A DNA stretch of 64,000 nt from Pyrrhoderma lamaoense (Eukaryota; Basidiomycota; Agaricomycetes; Hymenochaetales; Hymenochaetaceae), in assembly GCA_002794735.1 (NCBI GenBank), contig NBAZ01000010.1, positions 1,203,489-1,267,488 of the forward strand, written 5' to 3'. Every line of letters begins with the position of its first letter. Position 1 is the stretch's first letter. This document shows, in pieces, positions 22,501-38,209 of the stretch. Made by a program: the position numbers and the translations under genes. The notes under the pieces were generated by a model, which was not told the origin of the DNA, did not search any database, and saw only the letters and a program-made list of their open reading frames with translations.

Positions 22501-24412
22501 ATGGCTTCGAAGAGACTTTCGTTGAAAGGTTCTCAGCTGACTTTGGATTATTACTGTTCGAGCAGGTCGTCGCAGAAATCAACTAAGCGCAAGAGAAACG
22601 ATAAGACGATAAGCGCAGGAAGCTCGTCGTCTCAAAATGAACCTTATGAAAGTAGTCCGGAAGGCAAGAGGAAATTGGCAAAGCATTCTACTCTAGACGG
22701 ACGTAGCGAGGATAAAATGAATGGCTCAAGTCCTAACACATCCTTTCGACCGAAATGTAGAGAGATGGACCGGAGAGGAGGAGAAAGTACACTAAGCTCG
22801 TCTTCTCACGTCTTCAATCCGAGATCTTCCACTGCAGGGAATCTCTCCTTCGGATCAAGACCTCATAATACCAAGGATTCCCTACTCTTGCAAACACGTC
22901 GTTTCAATTCGCACCTGACGGGCAAAAACTCTGATGATTATATCGTGCCTGACTCTCTTACGTCTGAAGACGAGTCTATTCCAGACTATTGGGACGAGGT
23001 TGACTGTCCACGAGTTAATGTAGGCGATGAATTGGCTGTGGATCAAAGACCGGATTCATCATTGTCTGAGACTATTATGGGACCTAATAAAGCAGTATCA
23101 ACATTTTTCAGAGAAGCTGAAATGCACACCGGTATCATGGATGAGGCCAGTCTCGTAATACCTTCTTCACAAACACAATATGTGCTCTTTTCTCCGAAGA
23201 GGACAAGATCCAGGGATTCTCGTGTGTCACCAAAGCCCAAAGAGAAGATTTCGCGACCTGAGGCTACTGCGGTGTCCGGATCACTAACTGGCACATTTCA
23301 TGGATCCGAACTCACTCCTGCACACGGACTTTACTCTGCTGACTTGCGCGATAGATCCTGGGTCATTCCTACCTCTCAAGAGGAAGAGAAGGAACTTAGC
23401 TTATCCGACGTTGAATCTTTATCCGTCCTTCCCGGAGAGCCTCATGCTTCATCTCTGGGATTAGTAAATGTCAAACTGCTAGAATCGTACGTTCTTAATC
23501 AATACAGCTCGTGAATACACGTTGATTTATCTTTGATATTGAATCAGGAGTAAGATCGAGTATAATCCTGAGGGCCGGGAGTTGGAACGGGGATTCCAAA
23601 GCCCATCGGACTTTTTCTTGATGTCTGAAGAGGAGTATATTGAGAATACTACCTGTAGTTCTAGCATCGTGTGTCTTGAGATGACCCCTTCTGCTAAGGT
23701 ATCGAATTCTCAAGCTCTATCAAAATCTCCTGAAAAATCAGATGCATCCATGGGCGAAACTCACCGAGTTAGTGATGCGAATACCCCGAGATCAGCCTCT
23801 CAAGCCGATTCGGTCAAGTGGCTAAGCCTATCATACAACAATTCGAGAAGCCCGTCTTCACAGAGGGACGGAACGGGAACTCCAAAGTATGTACCAGATA
23901 CTAGAGTAGATGAGGTTTCAAATTCTGCATCATATCACGAAGAGGCTGGATCTAGAGATCTGTATACATACTGTTCAAATACTGAAGGTCCAAAGTCGGA
24001 TAAAGAGGAAGAATATACTTTATCTCTTGAGCCGATATTACAGAGCTCGCAAACGCAACCAGATGACGACGATGTAGATCACTTTCCTGATCTCCCTCCC
24101 CTTTATACAAACCCTTGCCAGTCACAGGGTGAACCAACTAGTCAATCTTTGGGATTACAAGAAGGGGATCTTGATCGTGAACTTAGATCATCATTTTCTC
24201 AAGGGAGTTCTCAGGTAGACGTTATGCCTGATATCGGTTCTTACGGCGATGATGAGGATGAATTACGACGTCTTACGCCTCGCACGGTGAGGAAGAAGTT
24301 TGATACAGCGGTTGGAAGAGGACTCAGACGTAGGCGAGGAGGATCTTCTGCCGAAACACTTGAATCGGATTCGTTCAACATAATACAGAACTTCTTAGAC
24401 ATTACGGAGTGA
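22501..24412 (+). CDS. Uncharacterised protein with PIP-box-like motif and SQ/TQ cluster
   Basis: Two exons (22501-23486 and 23548-24412; intron GTACGT..AATCAG). I do not recognise a named family. Near the N-terminus, KGSQLTLDYYCSS resembles a PCNA-interacting peptide (Gln12, Leu15, Tyr18; the second aromatic position is Cys, so it is degenerate) and is followed by the basic KSTKRKRND, a likely nuclear signal. Short motifs recur: IVPDSLTSEDE, LVIPSSQTQYVLFSP, WVIPTSQEEE. The C-terminal part has six SQ/TQ sites in about 60 residues (from SSQTQPDDDD to FSQGSSQVD), meeting the usual definition of an SQ/TQ cluster, the target of ATM/ATR-type kinases. The end is basic (GRGLRRRRGG) then FNIIQNFLDITE-stop. 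Start chosen at 22501 rather than 22270 because the latter would consume the dUTPase promoter. Role in replication or repair is inferred. Confidence 0.72.
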
Positions 24413-24486
24413 TAACTATTTCGTCCTCTTTTTCTTGCCATTAGGTAATTAATTCTTGGATCATACAAGTACATGTATAAAGAACA

Positions 24487-29690
<5,204 letters not shown>

Positions 29691-29936
29691 GATGAAGCTA
29701 TATAGGTTACATATAATGCGATAGTAGAGTTTACTAACATTACTGTGACTAGCATTTTGGTATAAATTTATATGCTACATGCAATTTCGATCGCCGATCC
29801 TCGTGGAGATAAAATTCCTTTTATAGACAACGCATCATCTTGAGACGCGTACGCGTAGCATTTATGCTTGCGCGTCCAAGCGCATTACTTGACCAGTCAT
29901 AGCTCTTATTCTGTCTCAACCTGAGTTCTCCACATA
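29691..29936. promoter_or_regulatory. Shared promoter of RPC1 and proteasome alpha1, with tandem ACGCGT
   Basis: 246 bases between two divergent starts. ACGCGTACGCGT at 29845-29856 is two abutting MCB-type hexamers. A further TGCGCGTCC lies at 29869-29877. Function is untested; ACGCGT also occurs by chance in coding sequence (near 3229). Confidence 0.45.
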
Positions 29937-31055
29937 ATGTCCAGAACATCGTACGATAGGTTAGGCATTTGCTACTCACTATAGACTCATATCTGAACCA
30001 GTGTCTTCCTAAGATATCTCACAGTCTTTTCTCCCGAGGGTCGTTTATACCAAGTTGGTGTGTTATATCCATTACACTCGTCTAGAAAGGCTGCTTATTC
30101 TCAAGTGACCTCCAATACAAAGAATATGCATTCAAGGCAATCTCTGGATCCGGACATACTGCAATTGCTGTGAGGGGAAAGATACTAGTGTTGTTTTAAC
30201 TCAAAAGAAAGTACCAGTATGTACAAGTTTGTCATCTTTTCATAGAAAGCCTGGCTAAGAGACCGTTAGGACAAGCTCTTAGACCCATCTACTATCACCC
30301 ACTTATTCTCCATCACGCCAACAATAGGATGCGTAATGACTGGACGTATTGGTAGGCTTAACTACAGTTACTAGTCGTACTCATAATCATACTCTCTCAG
30401 CGGATGCTCGTGCTCAAGTTGCTCGTGCTCGTGCAGAGGCAGCTGAGTTCCGTTATAAATATGGCTATGAAATCAGCCCAGAGGCTCTTTCACGTCGTCT
30501 AGCAAATATTAATCAAGTCTATACCCAACGAGCTGCTATTCGTCCGTTTGGAATTTGTGCGCTTACATCTTTAACTCTTTGTACTATGACCGCTAATAAT
30601 CATTTTAGCGACTATATTCATTGGAATTGACGATGACCTTGGTCCTCAGTGCTTCAAGTTAGACCCCGCTGGTTACTATGTAGGCTTTCATGCAACGGCA
30701 GCTGGTCAGAAACAGCAAGAAGCTATGAACTTCCTGGAGAAGCGTTGGAAAAAGCTTAATGGAGGGACCGGTGCTGATGAACCTAACGACGCAGGCAGGA
30801 CTCTAAACAGAGCAGAGACAATAGAGGTATAAGCATTCAGTTTATATTTTCTTTGAGTCTTTAATACTAAATCATTGCTAGATTGCCATTGAAACCTTAG
30901 CTACTGTATATTCACAAGACTTCAAAGCAGGTGAAATTGAAATTGGTATCGTTTCTTTATCAGAAGAGGAAGATGAGAAGACTCGGGGTAAATGGCGAGT
31001 AATGGATGAGGAAGAAGTTGAAAGATATTTACTGGCTTACGCAGAAAAGGATTGA
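29937..31055 (+). CDS. SCL1: 20S proteasome subunit alpha1 (PSMA6/Scl1), apparent 1-base deletion
   Basis: Outer-ring alpha subunit of the 20S proteasome. [20 protein letters not shown], then QVEYAFKA, follow after two introns. [20 protein letters not shown], then [56 protein letters not shown], and [20 protein letters not shown] identify alpha1 specifically. The C-terminus is [19 protein letters not shown] (31053-31055). At GGGGAAA (30174-30180) the frame breaks: AIAVRG is followed by a stop in a few codons, whereas the expected [12 protein letters not shown] lies in the next frame, so a base seems missing. No GT..AG intron can explain it. The gene is essential in yeast, so I read this as an assembly error rather than a pseudogene. 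Confidence 0.93.
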
Positions 31056-31248
31056 AGCTGACACCTGTAGACTAGTGTCCTGTATTTGATAATGTATGCA
31101 TTCTATCAACCGTTCGAATTGATATGTATGTGTGATTGTACTAGCCTATGAATGCGCGAACTCGCGTGTACAGTTGTTAGTACAATGAAGCTCCTCCAGA
31201 CTTTAGGCCAACAGTAGCGTAGCATCAGTAACTGAGTTTCAGTGGAAT

Positions 31249-31622
31249 TTATTTGCTAACCTGAATAGCTTCAACTTCTTCCTCACTAAGATTGCGCACG
31301 CGAGGATTCCATAGTCGAGCGGGTGCTTGCCAAAATTCTTGGTAGACGTCCGTGCCTAAGGCATCACGAGAAATCGGTTTTGCAGGAGATGGTGCAGAAA
31401 GAGTCTGTTTAGATTTCTTCAAGAAATCATCAAAATGAGCTTTGTATTCAGGGGGACCAGCTGGGTGAGCACTAGGAGGCTCAGGTTCTGTTAGAAATTT
31501 AGTTTGTTGGGGAATACGCTTAGATTACTATGAGACCAACTAGATGGCCACTGGCGTTTGCCAATGAAGTGAATGAGTGGCCTATGAGTCCGAGCCGATG
31601 ACCGAACAATGGAAGGTAACAT
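31249..31622 (-). CDS. KGD4: 2-oxoglutarate dehydrogenase assembly subunit KGD4 (formerly YMR31)
   Basis: Small mitochondrial protein (about 105 residues) that tethers the E3 component to the 2-oxoglutarate dehydrogenase core; once annotated as mitoribosomal YMR31/MRPS36. Two exons: MLPSIVRSSARTHRPLIHFI then GKRQWPSK; intron GTTGGT..CTAACAG; then EPPSAHPAGPPEYKAHFDDF. The C-terminus EFWQAPARLWNPRVRNLSEE, then EVEAIQVSK-stop, matches the conserved E3-binding tail (xLPARFRxxxxxxxEhExI). Basic N-terminus suits import. Divergent from BIG1, with starts 166 bp apart. Confidence 0.88.
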
Positions 31623-31787
31623 GGTATTGGTGAGTATAAAAAGTTTCTAGAGTAGAGAGTTGTCCGTTAGGAAGCGGAGCGGAAATCACTCAGGTAGGAA
31701 GCCACGTGAACTCTTACACGCCACGAATTCTGAGACTTCGTAGACCAGGACTTAGGATTTACTCAACAGGCAACGCCTTAGGTCGCA

Positions 31788-32755
31788 ATGCTTGTCCCAT
31801 CAATTGCTTTGATCTTGGGGCACCCGTAGTATCTGCTTTTCTAGATTCTTCTCCATTACTTGCGTGGTCATCGAAAGAGTAGTACGTCTTGTCCCGTTCA
31901 TTCTCGTGGCGAATGAAACTCTTAGTTTATCATACTCTAGTATCACTTTTGAGAATGTTTCTCCTTCCGATTACAGTCATCTTTTCACAAATAAAGACCT
32001 ATGCGACTTTGATGCTGTTATTCTGATAAACCAGCCAGGAGTAAGGCACTCTAATTGTCGTCACTAGATACCTTTTTGACCAGAAACATTCTCTAGCTTC
32101 GTGCTCAAGACTTGAAGGTCATACCTGAGGCGTCAATGTTATTGTCTCAGATACAGCAAGCACCAAGCTCGCTCCAGCTTCCTTATGTGAAACTTGAAGA
32201 ACAGAAATCTGTTGATGACGTTGCTGATGTGCTTAGCTCTAAATGTGGATCAAGGATTGTCTGGGACGGCAATTCTGTTAGCTCATTAGATACTTCGAGC
32301 AAACATGTTATTCTTGTGACCCTCCCTGAAGTCTACGGTGCTAACTCTCAAAGAAAGGATGTTATGCTGAAGTCAGGTCAGTGCCATCTCAAACCAGAGT
32401 CTGCAATTCTGTGCTGAAGTACTAGCTAGATCTATATCTATCTGAAGTGCTCGAGCAAATCGTAGACGCCTTCCCGAAAAGCTTTATAATCTACACCGGA
32501 TCAGTGACCCACTCCTTGTATGAGCGTCAAGAAAATAACCTAACGGATACACCGTTCTCATATTTAGTGGCGAAGGGGGACGGTATTCTGTCCCGGTATC
32601 AAATACTAACACCAGGTTTAATCATATCTCTTGCCCTTGTACTATTTTTACTTCTGCCTATAGTATTATTGTCTGTCAAGGCTCTGGCCAGCGTACAGTC
32701 TAGCGTACGACTGGATGTTCCCAAGTCGACTGGCCAAGACAAGAAAAATCAGTAG
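31788..32755 (+). CDS. BIG1: BIG1/VOA1-type ER membrane protein, apparent 1-base deletion in signal peptide
   Basis: Fungal ER membrane protein needed for beta-1,6-glucan synthesis and related to the V-ATPase V0 assembly factor Voa1/Ac45. N-terminus MLVPSIALILG then APVVSAFLDSSPLLAWSS, a signal peptide followed by the family's SPLLAWSS motif. After introns: YLSYSSITFENVSPSDYSHL, CDFDAVILINQPG, LRAQDLKVIPEA, HVILVTLPEVYG. A C-terminal membrane segment (PGLIISLALVLFLLLPIVLL) precedes the tail DVPKSTGQDKKNQ-stop, a KxKxx-like retrieval signal. The first exon breaks at GGGG (31817-31820): as read it stops after LGHP; one extra G restores the family sequence, and no upstream ATG exists in the second frame. 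I infer an undercalled base. Confidence 0.86.
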
Positions 32756-32925
32756 ATTTGTGTCAATTATCAATATTAATGTATTCGGTTTTAAGACAGC
32801 TGCTAGTTTACGAGTACTATTCTACTTTATACATACATACATGCAAGTATTCATAAGGGATAAAATCAAATGCAACTCAAGAGTACAAGATAAAACGTGC
32901 AAAAAGAGCAACAAGCAATAAGTTA

Positions 32926-35900
32926 CTACCGGTCAATGGGGCCGTCACATAGTTCAAGGACGTCTTCCAGTAAACATAAGACCGCCAAGTGGTAAGGGTA
33001 TCTGTGCTTGGTGTTTGAATACTTTTGTCGATTCTTATTAAGAATAGCTAGATCATGACAGTTGTGGCAAATATCTTCCAGGTTTTGTGAGTATGATTTC
33101 CGGAGTGTTGAGTTTGGAGTTGCAGCAACCTGGAAAAGATGAATATATAGGGCTGAAGACGGAGATTGTTGTGGATTTGAAGGTGAATCAATCAAGATAG
33201 CTGATCGCAAAGGTCGGAGATGAAATGAGCTGTTTTCTGCTACACTATCGACAATGCAGATGGATTGCTGATTTCCAAGGCTATTGTTGCAAAGAGGAGA
33301 AGGAGGTAGGCAGTAGAGAGGTAACATACACATAAAGTCCGAAGAGGAAATTGTACGCCCCTTTCCCGGTAGATCGGCTGCTGGAGATAACTCATGAGAG
33401 AGAGGGATCCAGCCTGAGTTATCAATACTCAGCAGAGAAACGTGGAACGGGATATGCCAACTGCCGGCCGATACTGAGTTGAACAACGTATTCCAAGCTG
33501 TATTGTTGATGCGTTTTATTAGTGTCAAAAAGATAAAGTTTAGCATCACTTCTTACCTTGTAACTCAAATTCATCCAAGTCCCCCAGCTTTGCAATTGCG
33601 ATACGCCACTCTACGTCTGCCATACTAAGATATTTGCTCACGATTTCCCAGATCCTGGATATCATTTGCTTATAATCATTGGGCTCCGGAGTATGCCAAA
33701 TTTGTGAACTGTATACCTCCCCCTTTGGTCTGTACAAGCCACAACTAGCCACTTTTGGCATTCAGATAGTCTATAGCCGACTTGCAAAAAAGTATGGCGT
33801 TCCAATGGATTATTTCCTCGGTTTATTGATCGGTACGAATACTGGACTTTACGAGACTCCTCAGCAAGGCAAAATGCTGGTGCTTGGAAGGTTTGATAGC
33901 TAACTTGCGTAGATGGGTCGACAATATTTCCACTGACGAATCGTCGAATTCGGTCATAAACCTCGTCAACAAGAGTTTGTAAAGCAAGGCTCGTATCTTC
34001 ATCAACTCCAATACCAATAAGGAAGTCTGGGACTAGGTGGAGATGAACTCGAGAACCATCGACTGACTTAGTGGAGACAATTGAAGACAAAATTTGATGG
34101 AAGATAGGAGATTTCGCAAAAATCAAAGGGCCCGGTATTGCAACATATAACAAGAAAACATCAGAGCTTTCACCAATCATTGAAATCACGTTTTCTATGA
34201 ATACATTAGTATGAATAAAACACTTTGACTAGCTGTAGTAATTACCGAGTGATTTTTGGAAATCCGAAAAGTGAATTGGCAGAAGACCCTTCTGCAAGCC
34301 GGGTCTATCATAACCAATTTTGTGTTCCCCATAACCCTTAGTCTTATGGTCGAAGAATAAGAAGGTATATGTCAACAGTTATGTGTGAGGACTTACTGAG
34401 TAGATACTAGACACACGGCCTAACCATTGTTCCGCAGCAGACTCTGACTTGATGCTGTCATAAAATAAGAGGCCACAAACATTCTTGATACCACTACGGG
34501 GCGACAAGCCAAGTTTATTCCAAAATCGTATTGCAGAAGGTGAAACATGAATTATTACATCGGATTTTCCAACTACAAATCGAGGTTCGTCAAACAAGGT
34601 GGGTTTATGCCTGTTTGCAACTTTGTCACCAACGTATCGGGGTAGAAATTGATGTAAGTGTTAGAGAGTCTTCTGACGAGGGTAATGACTTAATTCAACG
34701 TACCTACAGACGCATAAGTATTGATTTCGATTGGGCTCCATATCCAACCAGAAGAAAACAAGAAGTTTTCATTGAAAAGATTATCTTCCCGTTCCATCCC
34801 ACTGTGACTTCCTAGACTCCTCATTTGATTCTTCATTCTCGCTTTACAAGAGCACGCCCATAGAGAATTTTCAGCCAGTTCATTTACAAGAAATAACAAA
34901 ATGTTTTCTTGAACTGTATATCTTTCATTATCAGAGTTCGATACGGCTGCAGGAGATATAGGTGTTGGCACCGGGTTAGGAATGGGTGAAGGTGAACCTA
35001 GTACAACCGAGGAGATTCCAGAAGGTTTTAGATTGGTGGACAAGGGAAGTAAAAGTGGATAGGAGAATCTAGTCGGTAGAAGTGTTGGTCCAAGGGGGAG
35101 GTGTGTAGGGAGAGGTGTCATAGCTCGAGAAATCGACTCATATTCCATATTCTCCGAATCATCGTTATCTGAATAATATTGACTTTCCATTTCAGTGACT
35201 GCAGTGTCATCGTCCATACAAATGTCCCATTGGGTATCAAAATATGAGGGGTTATGTGGAAGCTCATTAACTCGTATTTCATCTCTCTCCTTAGCTTCAA
35301 GCAGCCTTCGCCTGATGGTAAAGCGAGGATCGGTTGCGTTAGCATATTCTGTTGCCCACACATCTGGGATATAAGATTTCTTTGCATCCCTATATGTAGA
35401 TACTTGAGTAGAAAACTTTCCCATGGCGTATTTTGCATCCATTGAATGGTCATTCACAGTTAAAGGAATCGGCCGAAAATCCTGGGTAACTTTACAAGGA
35501 GATAACAACTTAGGAATGGGGGATATCGAAAGAGTTGGTGATGATACAGAACTATTTGGGGTCTCTGTAGGGGTTGTGTCAACTTCGTGCTTCGTCGTTT
35601 CGGTCATAGGAAGAATATCCAAATCGCCGCTGCTAGGATAGTCGGATGATGAGTGAACATTTATCAGAGCTTCGGCTGACGGCGTGGATAACTGGGCCTC
35701 TATGCCCCAGAGAACAGATCCGGGAACGACACAGATACAGCGGTGTTGTCGTTGATATAGGCAGAAGCCTGACGAAGAGCCAGTTGATCGACTGTTCCCA
35801 TAGGGGAATCAAAGAAATCGAAGTCATCCTCAGTGAAAGTTCTCAAAGATTCAAAATCATAGTTCATAGCGGCATGCGAAAAATCGCCAGGGGGATTATA

Positions 35901-37944
35901 AGAGGCTACTACTTCGTCCACGACGTCTAGAAGGTTGACAGCAGCATATGGTCCATCAGTATGCTCTGAGGACTGGACATCTATTTTCGTGTCTCCTTCC
36001 TGTAGACTCTCGTTGTCAGGTAACTTAAGCACAGGCTTGTCAGGGAGGCCAGCCTTATCAGTTCTGAGAATTTCTTCTGGAGGTGATGGATAGGCTAATT
36101 GTGAGATGCTGGATTGATTTGAATCTGACTGGGCTGATAACTGCGACTGCTGCATCTCTACTGGAGTCATCATTGGATTCTGCAATAAGGAAGCAATATT
36201 ATCCAAAGACTGAGAGGCATACTGTTGCACATAGTCATTTCCCATGAAATCGTCGTCCAATTTTGTCAATGGGTCGATGGATAACTCATGAAAGCCCGGT
36301 ATTTTTACTCCAGGGACTGTCCCATATCCTTTTCTTTCTTGATCCGCTCTCTTTCCCGTTCTCTCTCCTTTGCTACTGAGTCAACATATCTACCTATTTC
36401 CATGCTTAAACCACGCATATTACAAGATTCCACTAAATTGGAAGCACTGGAGCGAAAGTTCAGATCTACGTATTGAACATGAGTGCTGTTAGGAGGTCCC
36501 GTGTACGGTCTAGTTGTCCCATATTTTTCAAAGGTAGAAAAGAGTATGGCAGTGTTTACGCTAAATAATTCAGGTGCAAGAGGAGCAGAACTTTCAAGTG
36601 AGGGCGAAGTAGATGAATTCTGGGGAGTAATTACGATGTTATCAACAGGAATAGGAACAGTAGCAGGCGCTGGGATGGGTGATGCTTGCAGCGTGATAGG
36701 AAGTTCAGGTATGTAAGTCAACGGCTTCCGACTGGGATGATTACAGCTAGACAGAGTAATGCAGAGAGATGTTGGCCAAATAACCACTAGTCCCCTGTCT
36801 GCACCTTGCTCATTCCGAACGTCAATCCAGGCGATAACAAACTGAGAACACATATCAGATGCTTCTGATAAAGAGAAGCAGTTGCCTGTGCCAAGACCAA
36901 TGAGGTGCGTTTCAAATTGTTTAGCGAGACCATGAGTAGGACCTTCATACGTATTTAAGTAAAACGCCGGTGTTGAGAATGGAAGGAGGTTTATAGGGGT
37001 TCCTGGTAGGGGTGGTAAGGAACAGCACAATGGCAGAAATTGTGTGGCTTGTACGTGCGGCTGAATCAATATTCCTGACGGAACAAGGGTGATTCGGATA
37101 TGGCTGAAGGATAGACATCTGGGGCATTATTGAGTTTAGAAAGGGAAGTCATGCTTCTAACTTCGTACCTATGATGAGCGTGTTGCTCCCAACCTGTCCC
37201 CCAGGCCTTATTTGTACACGGAAATCCCCAAATAATCCCCTTGCATAGTCTTCTTGCTACATTTCCCAGCGATTGGGCATGTTCACAAATGTCGTTGATC
37301 AGACGCTCCCGTATTGCATCAAGAAAAAACAAGTATACTGTTCTGATCTCTGCTTTTAGGCTATGAAATGTAAGCGGAATAGAGTGACCTTCATTGTCAT
37401 CGCGGGCTGAGCTGGGATCAGAGTTGGAGTAAGAATTACAGGTGGAGCATGGAAACAGATTCTCGATGCGACTGCAAAGACAAGGATAGAGGTCGGTATA
37501 GGAAAAAATACCATTTCCCGAACCTGGTTTAGTTAGCCATAAAGCTAGTGAGGAGGAAAGGAAGGGAATCATACTAGTTAGCCCAGGAAGCTCAATGTCC
37601 TGAAATTTTCCCGTAGGAGAGTTGGGAAAGGCGTCCGAGTTTTCCGAGGATGATTCTATGCTGTAGATCCACAGCGAAGAAGTAGTATCGGATACTTGGG
37701 AGTAAGTTAAGAGGCTGTTCTCCAATGATTTCCCACTGTTCTGTAAGAAGATTGTGCGTCTTGCTGAGTCTACGGCTGCGTGGCCGACTGAAGAATGAGA
37801 AGCCGTATAGTGCGCATACTTTACGGTGTACCCTTGGTTGAGGTGGATACAAGAAACGGAAATACGAGATTTGGTGGAAAGACGAGGAGAGAGAAACTTC
37901 GAAGATGAAGAGGTTGTACGCTTTGATTCCGGCTTATTGGCCAT
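32926..37944 (-). CDS. MED13: Mediator complex subunit 13 (kinase module)
   Basis: Large subunit that links the CDK8 kinase module to core Mediator and so restrains Pol II transcription. The N-terminal domain begins MANKPESKRTTSSSSKFLSP and includes GNVARRLCKGIIWGFPCTNK then WGTGWEQHAHHR. The middle is disordered (Ser/Pro/Thr). The C-terminal argonaute/PIWI-like domain holds QMISRIWEIVSKYLSMADVE then WRIAIAKLGDLDEFEL, a Med13 hallmark, and SNTKHRYPYHLAVLCLLEDV just before LELCDGPIDR-stop (32926-32928). Several introns. Between a charged RE-repeat (36330-36390) and PGVKIPGFHELSIDPLTKLD the frame changes; an intron starting GTAGATATG can explain it, so I do not call a frameshift. Divergent from the DUF2433 gene by 265 bp. 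Confidence 0.88.
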
Positions 37945-38146
37945 TATAAAATATTCATTACCAGCTCAGAGTAGAAGACGAGAAGGAAGACTTGAGGCTC
38001 AGTGAACCATTTGTACCATTACCGGAGACGATGACGGTGCCGGACCATGTATGATTGTCACTAACAGTGTGCCTACATAATCAGCATCATTCATCCACCG
38101 CGCGCCTGCTCTCAAGCTACTTCTCCTTAATTTCTCACGACTACCG

Positions 38147-38152
38147 ACGCGT
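38147..38152. promoter_or_regulatory. ACGCGT hexamer in the MED13 / DUF2433 shared promoter
   Basis: A single MCB-type ACGCGT 58 bp before the DUF2433 start. One hexamer is weak evidence; noted because the same string occurs in two other divergent promoters of this window. Confidence 0.25.
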
Positions 38153-38209
38153 CTCGGTGACCAGCTTTCGCTAGATCTCCTTCATTCACTCCTTTCCACC
38201 GTCGAAGCA

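Noticed and set aside
36270..36400. Frameshift in MED13 between the RE-repeat and PGVKIPGF
   Set aside because: An intron of about 77 nt starting GTAGATATG and ending GGGACAG also fits, so a missing base cannot be claimed.
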